Positions 58,556 to 64,000 of a stretch of DNA of 64,000 nt are shown one piece after another. The notes under the pieces are model-generated. The model did no database searches. It saw only the letters and a program-made list of their open reading frames with translations, and had not been told where the DNA came from. Within the stretch, counting starts at the first letter, position 1, and each line of letters begins with the position of its first letter. Source of the DNA: Pseudomonadota bacterium. GTDB lineage: Bacteria; Pseudomonadota; Alphaproteobacteria; Rhizobiales; MH13. The translations under genes were made by a program, and so were the position numbers. The stretch is taken from NCBI GenBank assembly GCA_039024915.1, contig JBCCPK010000001.1:62001-126000 (forward strand), read 5' to 3'.

Positions 58556-59554
58556 ATGGCAACTCCCGACCCGTTCAAGGCGATCTTGATCACGTCCGAT
58601 GACGGCAAGCGCGCCAAGCCGGCCGTCGTGCAGGAGATCACGATGGATGATCTGATGGACGGCGATGTGACGGTGAAAGTCAGCCACTCCACGGTGAACT
58701 ACAAGGATGGCCTCGCTATAACCGCCAAGGGGCCGATCGCGCGAAAATTCCCGATGATCCCGGGCGTCGATCTCGCCGGAACGGTGGTCAGCTCAGACCA
58801 TTCGGACTTTTCGGAAGGCGATGAGGTCATTCTCAACGGCTTTGGCGTCGGCGAAGGCCATATGGGCGCCTATGCACCTTATGCGCGGCTCAACGGCGAC
58901 TGGTTGATCCATCGACCGAAAGGGCTGACCGCAGCGCAGGCCATGGCGATCGGTACGGCGGGCTACACCGCCATGCTCTGCGTGATGGGCCTTGATGAGG
59001 CTGGCGTTAAGCCAGACGATGGCCCGATCCTTGTGACCGGTTCGGCCGGTGGTGTTGGATCGGTCGCCATCGCGATCCTCGCCAAACGCGGCTACCATGT
59101 CGTGGCATCGACCGGGCGGCCTGAAGAGGAAGCCTACCTTAAGGGCCTTGGCGCTGCGGAGATCGTCGACCGGAATGAATTCAATGGCGATGTCCGCCCG
59201 CTGTCGCGGGAAAAATGGGCTGGTGCGGTCGATGCCGTCGGCTCGAAGACGCTTGCCAACGTTCTTAGCCAGGTGAAGTACGGGGGCGCAGTCGCAGCCT
59301 GCGGTCTCGCGCAAGGTGGTGATCTGCCATCCTTCGTGCATCCATTCATTCTGCGCGCGGTCAAACTCATCGGCATTGAGTCCGTGATGAGCCCAATTTC
59401 AAAGCGCAAAGAAGCCTACGCCCAACTGGCGCAGGACCTCGATATGGACAAGCTCGACACAATGACCCGGCACATCGGCTTTGACGACCTGTTGCAGGCC
59501 GGAGCCGATATCGTCGAAGGCAAAGTGCGCGGACGCCTCGTCGTCACACTTTAG
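58556..59554 (+). CDS. Acrylyl-CoA reductase-like MDR oxidoreductase (AcuI/YhdH)
   Basis: 332 residues. Zinc-free medium-chain reductase: FKAILITSDDGKRAKPAVVQEITMDDLMDGDVTVKVSHSTVNYKDGLAITAKGPIARKFPMIPGVDLAGTVVSS, and NADPH-binding VTGSAGGVGSVAIAILAKRGYHVVASTGRPEEEAYLKGLGAAEIVDR. It fits AcuI/YhdH, which detoxify acryloyl-CoA or related enoyl-CoA. It lies 12 nt after the transporter gene, so they are probably cotranscribed. Confidence 0.93.
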   Translation: MATPDPFKAILITSDDGKRAKPAVVQEITMDDLMDGDVTVKVSHSTVNYKDGLAITAKGPIARKFPMIPGVDLAGTVVSSDHSDFSEGDEVILNGFGVGEGHMGAYAPYARLNGDWLIHRPKGLTAAQAMAIGTAGYTAMLCVMGLDEAGVKPDDGPILVTGSAGGVGSVAIAILAKRGYHVVASTGRPEEEAYLKGLGAAEIVDRNEFNGDVRPLSREKWAGAVDAVGSKTLANVLSQVKYGGAVAACGLAQGGDLPSFVHPFILRAVKLIGIESVMSPISKRKEAYAQLAQDLDMDKLDTMTRHIGFDDLLQAGADIVEGKVRGRLVVTL

Positions 59555-59575
59555 GCTTCGCACTGGCTGTCGACG

Positions 59576-59815
59576 TTACAACTTGGCGCTGACATCCGCA
59601 TTGCGGATCATCTCGGCACGGGTCACGAGGTCGAGTTCCGCGCCCTGCTTGAAGTCAGCATCGCGATACAGCACGGCGGCAGCCCCGCCCGCGAGAAGTG
59701 CAGGCACGATGATGCCAAGAAGGTTGGACGCGTAGGCGCGACGCCGACCTACCCGCTTAGCCACCCTTGTGCGGGTCTGCCGCAAAGCTTCCCTGTTGGG
59801 CGCTATATGATGTCC
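59576..59815 (-). CDS. Small membrane protein, unknown
   Basis: 79 residues from the ATG at 59815 (the frame extends to 59863). The basic N-terminus (NREALRQTRTRVAKRVGRRRAYASN) is followed by a hydrophobic segment LLGIIVPALLAGGAAAVLY and a short charged tail. No family recognised. Confidence 0.5.
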   Translation of the reverse strand, partial: GHHIAPNREALRQTRTRVAKRVGRRRAYASNLLGIIVPALLAGGAAAVLYRDADFKQGAELDLVTRAEMIRNADVSAKL

Positions 59816-59951
59816 CATTTGGCCAACCCACCAACCTGTTTTCCAGCGCTTTTGGTCTAGCAAATGCCGGGTGGGAAACCCTTACCTGCCGTAGAGAATT
59901 TGCGGCCAGTTTGTGGCAAAGCAAATCGTTCGTTGGGTCCTGCGTTCAAAT

Positions 59952-59978
59952 GAAAATCGCATTTCAATCAAATGCGAT
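59952..59978 (-). terminator. Rho-independent terminator after the NadQ-like gene
   Basis: Perfect 9-bp stem (ATCGCATTT at 59956-59964, AAATGCGAT at 59970-59978), CAATC loop, followed in the minus direction by TTTTC. It lies 24 nt beyond the regulator's stop. The remaining sequence up to 59815 shows nothing else. Confidence 0.85.
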
Positions 59979-60001
59979 GTTTCCGCGTAACCCGCCGCAC
60001 G

Positions 60002-61093
60002 CTACCGCACGACGGATTGACCCAATCGCAGACCAGCGGCAGGGCGTTCAGCTGTCACTTCGCGGCGGAACCGATACAGCGCAGCGGGTCTTCCGCCGGT
60101 GGCCACAGCGGTCCCGCCGGTTGGCTCCACCAGTCCTGCCCGGTCAACCAGGCGGCGGAAATTCTGCTTGTGCAAACGCCGTCCGGAAATCGCCTCAACG
60201 GCCAATTGCAGGTCGGTCAGGGTGAAGGCTTCGGGCATCATTTCGAAAACCACCGGGCGGTATTTCATCTTGCCGCGCAGCCGCGCGATTGCGGTGGCGA
60301 GAATGCGCCTGTGATCGAGCGCCATACGCCTTCCCAGCGGGGCGTCTTCATGGGCCCGATCCGTGCGGCCATCACGCCATGCTTCGCCCACAAGTCCCGC
60401 CTCATACAGCAGTTCATACCGTTCCAGCACCCGCTCCTCATCCCAGATGGCCTCGTCTGCGGGACCGGTTGGAGAGAGCGTTGCACCAAAAGCCAACGCC
60501 GCACGCCTTTGGCGCGACATGGTTCGTCCCGGGGGTTCGTCTCCCGACGTCTCAGCAAGCCAGTGGCGGAGCCTTGGCAACAAGTTTGCCTCGAGAATGG
60601 CCGGGCGCCCATCGCGCCAGTCTTCCCAAGGGAAAAATCCATACCAGTGTTGCCACGACCACTCGTCGTGGGGTTCGGGTTGAACGACGGATTGCGCAGG
60701 CTGGCTGTCTGTGTACGCCCGGGTCAGCGCAACATAGCCCACTGACAACATGTGCGGCGTGTCGGTTTGGGCGGTCGCGTGCCGCCCGCGATCACCGAAT
60801 GCGTACAGCTGTTCAATGTAGCCCAGGCGAAAGCCCGTTTGCGCTTCAACAAAGCCGCGCAGGCCAAGCTCCAACGTCCGATGTTTCAACGGCTCGAAGG
60901 GACCCGATGGCAGCGCTGGGTCAGGGGCATCGGTCTTACCGGCGTCCACGCTTTGGGGGACGGCAACAATGGCTGGGTTCCCATCAACCAGCGCGACGAC
61001 CGCGGCCGTCAAATCAAGGCCAATCGACTGCACGGAAGGCGGCTGCTGAGCCTGTTGTGATGACCTGTCCGCCGAAGGGTCCGTTCGAGGCAC
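60002..61093 (-). CDS. nadQ: NadQ-like NAD regulator (Nudix-like + winged helix)
   Basis: 363 residues from the GTG at 61093. The N-terminal Nudix-like domain has GFRLGYIEQLYAFGDRGR and LSVGYVALTR, as in COG4111/NrtR proteins, but the Nudix box (GPFEPLKHRTLELGLRGFVEAQTGF) lacks the catalytic REUxEE, so it is a sensor, not a hydrolase. The C-terminal MKYRPVVFEMMPEAFTLTDLQLAVEAISGRRLHKQNFRRLVDRAGLVEPTG is the winged helix shared by these regulators. NadQ represses nadABC in Alphaproteobacteria, and the operon lies in this window. Confidence 0.85.
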   Translation of the reverse strand: MPRTDPSADRSSQQAQQPPSVQSIGLDLTAAVVALVDGNPAIVAVPQSVDAGKTDAPDPALPSGPFEPLKHRTLELGLRGFVEAQTGFRLGYIEQLYAFGDRGRHATAQTDTPHMLSVGYVALTRAYTDSQPAQSVVQPEPHDEWSWQHWYGFFPWEDWRDGRPAILEANLLPRLRHWLAETSGDEPPGRTMSRQRRAALAFGATLSPTGPADEAIWDEERVLERYELLYEAGLVGEAWRDGRTDRAHEDAPLGRRMALDHRRILATAIARLRGKMKYRPVVFEMMPEAFTLTDLQLAVEAISGRRLHKQNFRRLVDRAGLVEPTGGTAVATGGRPAALYRFRREVTAERPAAGLRLGQSVVR

Positions 61094-61098
61094 GCTGA

Positions 61099-61629
61099 TC
61101 AGCCTGCATCCACCGGCAGTTGAAAGGGGCGTCCCTCGTAGGCATTCGCACCCCGCCCGATTGCCTGGATCGCTGCCTGCATCTCGCCACCAGCACCGAG
61201 CGCCGCGTCTGCCAAGGCGATCATGCGCGCATTCGGCGTGGCCCAAGGAGCGCGCGAGCGCAAAAGGCGAGCCGTCGCGTGGGGCTCAGCCCCTTCGCTG
61301 AGGGCCAATGATAAAATGTAACCCGCTGCAGTCGATCGGCTGACCCCGGCCCAACAATGGACGATCATCGGCGCTTTGCGATCCCAGGCCCGGCCAAAAG
61401 CAAGAAGAGCATCGATATGTTCGCGCCCTGGGGGCGTCAGGCCATGAGCTGGGGCGGTGATATCATTGAATTCCAGAAACAGATGATTGTCAGCCGCAAT
61501 GGATGCGGGGCGCTCAACTGGGCTGCCCGAGCTGAGAACGGACAACATATGGCTGGCACCGGTTTGTTCGGCGACCGCATCAATGGCCGAAAGTGAACAA
61601 ACGTAAAGTGCAGCGTGGGGGGCGGACAT
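61099..61629 (-). CDS. Protein tyrosine/dual-specificity phosphatase-like
   Basis: 176 residues. The active-site loop HCWAGVSRSTAAGYI matches HCx5R. The first half includes DNHLFLEFNDI and the general-acid region before the loop. Bacterial members of this type are often annotated as protein phosphatase. The substrate is unknown. The start of the NadQ-like gene is 5 nt past its stop. Confidence 0.9.
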   Translation of the reverse strand: MSAPHAALYVCSLSAIDAVAEQTGASHMLSVLSSGSPVERPASIAADNHLFLEFNDITAPAHGLTPPGREHIDALLAFGRAWDRKAPMIVHCWAGVSRSTAAGYILSLALSEGAEPHATARLLRSRAPWATPNARMIALADAALGAGGEMQAAIQAIGRGANAYEGRPFQLPVDAG

Positions 61630-61657
61630 GGGATTCGCCTAGCACACAGGCTCCGAC

Positions 61658-62290
61658 CTAGTCATCACCTTCCGCAAGAAAGGAGGCGTTGAGGCGTCGG
61701 TGCCGGTTGAGAAAGGCCTGCGCAGCCTCCTCCGGCGGCATTGGCTCGAGCGTCACATCATGCAGTGCTGGCGGGAGTTTGCCAAAGAACTTGGTGGCCT
61801 CGGTTGGCTCAAAACCGGCGAGCTGTGTCGCCTCAAGCAGCGCGCATGCGCGGTCGGCGCGCTTGATCAGTTTCTGCCAGGCGTCAGGCAATTGGGCCGG
61901 AAGGCCATGACGGACAAAGATGGCCGACGCGAGACGCGCCTCAATCTGCCGATAGCTGTCGCCCAACAGCGCCTTGAAGGGCGAAATCATGTCCCCGATC
62001 ACATATTCAGGGGCGTCATGCAGCAGCGCTGCAAGGCCAAGTGCAGCGGGCCGACCGGCCTTGCGCCGCGATACGGCATCCAGCGACTGAAGAATATCGA
62101 CGACAACCAGGCTGTGTTGAGCGACCGAAAAGGGGTGTGCACCAATCGTTTGGCCGTTCCACCGCGCAACCCGCGCCAGCCCGTGCGCAATATCGTCTAT
62201 CTCGACATCCAGCGGAGACGGATCGGCCAGATCAAGCCGCCTGCCTGACAGCATCCGCTGCCAAACGCGCGGCGGGGTCTGTTTTGGCAC
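61658..62290 (-). CDS. HD-domain hydrolase (YfbR-like)
   Basis: 210 residues. HD motifs are visible as HPFSVAQHSLVV, LAALLHDAPEYVIGDMISPFKALLGDSYRQIE, and a later KRADRACALLEATQL. These match the 5'-nucleotidase YfbR-like branch of HD phosphohydrolases acting on deoxynucleotides. The exact substrate is not shown. Confidence 0.87.
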   Translation of the reverse strand: MPKQTPPRVWQRMLSGRRLDLADPSPLDVEIDDIAHGLARVARWNGQTIGAHPFSVAQHSLVVVDILQSLDAVSRRKAGRPAALGLAALLHDAPEYVIGDMISPFKALLGDSYRQIEARLASAIFVRHGLPAQLPDAWQKLIKRADRACALLEATQLAGFEPTEATKFFGKLPPALHDVTLEPMPPEEAAQAFLNRHRRLNASFLAEGDD

Positions 62291-62292
62291 GG

Positions 62293-63117
62293 TCAGCCGC
62301 CCTGCAAGGTGATTTCCACCTCAAGCCCATACGTTGCGTAGGGCGGCACCGAAACCGATACAGCACGGCCCGCAACACTGAGCGGTCCGCGAATATGGTC
62401 GAGCCGAACCACCGCGATCGCTTGGCGGGCTGTGGCTGACCGCGTGACACCAATCTCGCGTTCGCCACACAGGACTGGCTCGCCTGCCCCGATACTTTCG
62501 CCCGTCAGAATCACTGGCCTTCGCCTTGCGGTCCCACGGTGTTTGACGCGGCTGACCACCTCCTGGCCGACAAAGCAGCCCTTGTTGAAGGCAACCGCCT
62601 CCGTCAAATCCAGCGCTACGTCATGCGGGAAATCCTGCCCGCTGGCGATCTCCTGCGGACCCTCAAGGACGCCGGCCGCCACGCGACGCGCGGTGTAGCG
62701 GGCCAATGCGGCCCCATCGTCTTGCGCGCTGCTATGCCCATAGGTCCGCGCTTCGCGGCTGCCAGCCACGTTGCTGAAACGCAGGTCCCTCAAGGCGCCC
62801 GGCGCTTCTGTTTCCCAATCGGTTGAAAAAGCACCCATCGCTTCGGGTTCTATGGTCACATTTGCCCGCAACTTATACAGCGTCAGCCGCTTGATCAGGG
62901 CATCACGTTCGGTCGCGTCGCACTCCAGACGGAAACCCTCGGGCGTACGGCTGAGGAGGAACGTGAACAGGATTTTTCCTTGCGGGGTCAGCAATGCCGA
63001 TCCCACAACGTCTGATTCACCGGGCAGGCGGGCGGTCACCAAGCCTTCAAGCAGATGCTCGGCGTCCGGGCCGGAAAGGGCGATCAGCGAACGGTGGCGC
63101 AGCGGCGTAAGGGGCAT
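62293..63117 (-). CDS. ygfZ: Folate-dependent Fe-S assembly protein YgfZ/CAF17-like
   Basis: 274 residues from the ATG at 63117. The diagnostic motif KGCFVGQEVVSR (K-G-C-[FY]-x-G-Q-E) is present near residue 190, in a tetrahydrofolate-binding fold (LSGPDAEHLLEGLVTARLP, LLTPQGKILFTFLL). It supports iron-sulfur cluster assembly. It ends 2 nt before the HD gene. Confidence 0.95.
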   Translation of the reverse strand: MPLTPLRHRSLIALSGPDAEHLLEGLVTARLPGESDVVGSALLTPQGKILFTFLLSRTPEGFRLECDATERDALIKRLTLYKLRANVTIEPEAMGAFSTDWETEAPGALRDLRFSNVAGSREARTYGHSSAQDDGAALARYTARRVAAGVLEGPQEIASGQDFPHDVALDLTEAVAFNKGCFVGQEVVSRVKHRGTARRRPVILTGESIGAGEPVLCGEREIGVTRSATARQAIAVVRLDHIRGPLSVAGRAVSVSVPPYATYGLEVEITLQGG

Positions 63118-63164
63118 GGTGCTCGGTCCGTGGGGCTTCGATAAGCCCAACGGACATAGGCGCG

Positions 63165-64000
63165 TTACTGGATGATCTCAAGCTCGGGTTCAAACGCGTA
63201 CACCACGAAGGCGAAGGTCACGTCGTGGACAACGGGCTCGTCGTCGCGCATGACTGTGATGCTGCCGACATCGCGACCCTCACTCATGGTCGATGTATCG
63301 AGCGCCGAGGCTTGGCCTGCGGCAAAACGCAGTGTCACCCCTTCCATTTCGATCGTTCCTTCTTCGGCGATCTTGGCCGTGCTGATGGCGAAAACATTGT
63401 CGCCGTCACGCACCATCACCACACGCTCAAGCGGTGCGATGCCGTCGGGAAAAGGTCCATCATAAAGGAATGGCTGTGCGAGGGTATCGTAGCCCGGATA
63501 AGGGTTCTGGCCGTAGGGGCGGCGGAAATTGTTCGGGTCGTCGAGGACGAGTGCACTGGGATACTGCTCGGCGAACTGTTGCCAACTGATCAGCTTGCTG
63601 GGCAGCATTGTCAGTTCGGTTCCGGCATAGCTGCCAGCGATCGCTTCGCCGGAGAACTGCTGCCACCAGCTATCGGTCTGGCGGTCGTACATCACCAGGT
63701 CGGAGCGCCGCAGTTTGCCGGTCGTACCGAAATCAACCACCTCGCCATCAATCATGCGATCGAAGACAATCGCGGCGTTGCACAGCGGGCAATACGTTAC
63801 GGCAACCGGATCGCCAGCGATGACGTCGTTGACGATCTCATGAAAGGTCATCACGCGCAGCGGGTACCCTCGGGTTTCGCCCTTGTGCGTGAAGCTGAGG
63901 ATCGGGTCGCGCGGGTCGAGATGATCCACCTCCGCGACCGGCTCAAAGCGTGGGTTGTCAATGGGCGGGATGCCATCGCGCCGCGGTCCTCCGTCGAGGA
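63165..64000 (-). CDS. DUF3179 protein, N-terminus beyond window
   Basis: At least 278 residues. GGPRRDGIPPIDNPRFEPVAEVDHLDPRDPILSFTHKGETRGYPLRVMTFHEIVNDVIAGDPVAVTYCPLCNAAIVFDRMIDGEVVDFGTTGKLRRSDLVMYDRQTDSWWQQFSGEAI covers the DUF3179 core, including the CPLC motif. The frame is open to the window edge, so the start and signal peptide are missing. Function unknown; often secreted. Confidence 0.9.
   Translation of the reverse strand, partial: LDGGPRRDGIPPIDNPRFEPVAEVDHLDPRDPILSFTHKGETRGYPLRVMTFHEIVNDVIAGDPVAVTYCPLCNAAIVFDRMIDGEVVDFGTTGKLRRSDLVMYDRQTDSWWQQFSGEAIAGSYAGTELTMLPSKLISWQQFAEQYPSALVLDDPNNFRRPYGQNPYPGYDTLAQPFLYDGPFPDGIAPLERVVMVRDGDNVFAISTAKIAEEGTIEMEGVTLRFAAGQASALDTSTMSEGRDVGSITVMRDDEPVVHDVTFAFVVYAFEPELEIIQ

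Overview
The window joins a temperate-phage genome to alphaproteobacterial chromosome. GC is high (by eye roughly 60%), and the host genes fit an alphaproteobacterium, probably Hyphomicrobiales (Rhizobiales): C4-pathway hemA, a nadA-nadB-nadC operon with a NadQ-like Nudix/winged-helix regulator, BioY, a DnaJ-class chaperone beside pdxH, and xseB-dxs-tlyA. Phage genes with alphaproteobacterial hallmarks (GapR/DUF2312, GcrA, GTA-like tail genes) support this. The species cannot be named from sequence alone.

Positions 1-31,227 are a prophage whose left end lies outside the window. It is a long-tailed siphovirus with an HK97/gene-transfer-agent-like structural module. Reading leftward on the minus strand from about 23.6 kb: a Cro-position gene; small membrane and helix-turn-helix genes; a GcrA-like regulator; two DNA methyltransferases (an SPPY amino-MTase and a C5 MTase); a DnaN-like sliding clamp; a winged-helix replication protein; HNH, TerS, TerL, portal, S78 protease, HK97 capsid, head-tail connectors, a tail tube, a tail-assembly-chaperone pair joined by a lambda-like -1 slippery heptamer, tape measure, and the first tail-tip genes. 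Lysis genes and attL are not seen and should lie to the left.

Rightward from 23.7 kb come a LexA/CI-type repressor, a small membrane protein and a HEPN-reminiscent protein (possible lysogen exclusion genes), a convergent minus-strand pair, and a second repressor-controlled promoter. That promoter drives a tightly coupled operon containing a GapR homologue with a histone-like tail, a DUF4326 gene, an excisionase and a tyrosine integrase. The prophage ends in the 3' half of tRNA-Pro(CGG). Two operator clusters share a 16-bp motif (RTCA-N8-TGAY), and both promoters carry ATCTGATTGACA.

The least expected signal is a family of about 18 tiny hairpins (23-25 bp) scattered over 14.1-26.7 kb of the prophage and not noticed in the host DNA. 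They have fixed flanks (GCGGT and GAGC) around a 6-bp stem whose sequence changes by compensatory substitution. Most lie in frame inside genes, and three appear to be inserted in the loop of another copy.

Positions 31.4-64 kb are host housekeeping sequence: a KefB-type antiporter, hemA, an unrecognised three-gene set, an SGNH hydrolase, bioY, an MBL hydrolase, a DUF1499 protein, pdxH, a lipoprotein, a DnaJ-class protein, an HDAC-family protein, xseB, a DUF3592 protein, a pirin, dxs, an MFS transporter, a copper/cytochrome-oxidase-assembly group (DUF2946-like, PCuAC, SCO), tlyA, a methyltransferase, a small membrane protein, nadABC, an OFA-type MFS transporter, an AcuI/YhdH-type reductase, the NadQ-like regulator, a tyrosine phosphatase, an HD hydrolase, YgfZ, and a truncated DUF3179 gene at the right edge.
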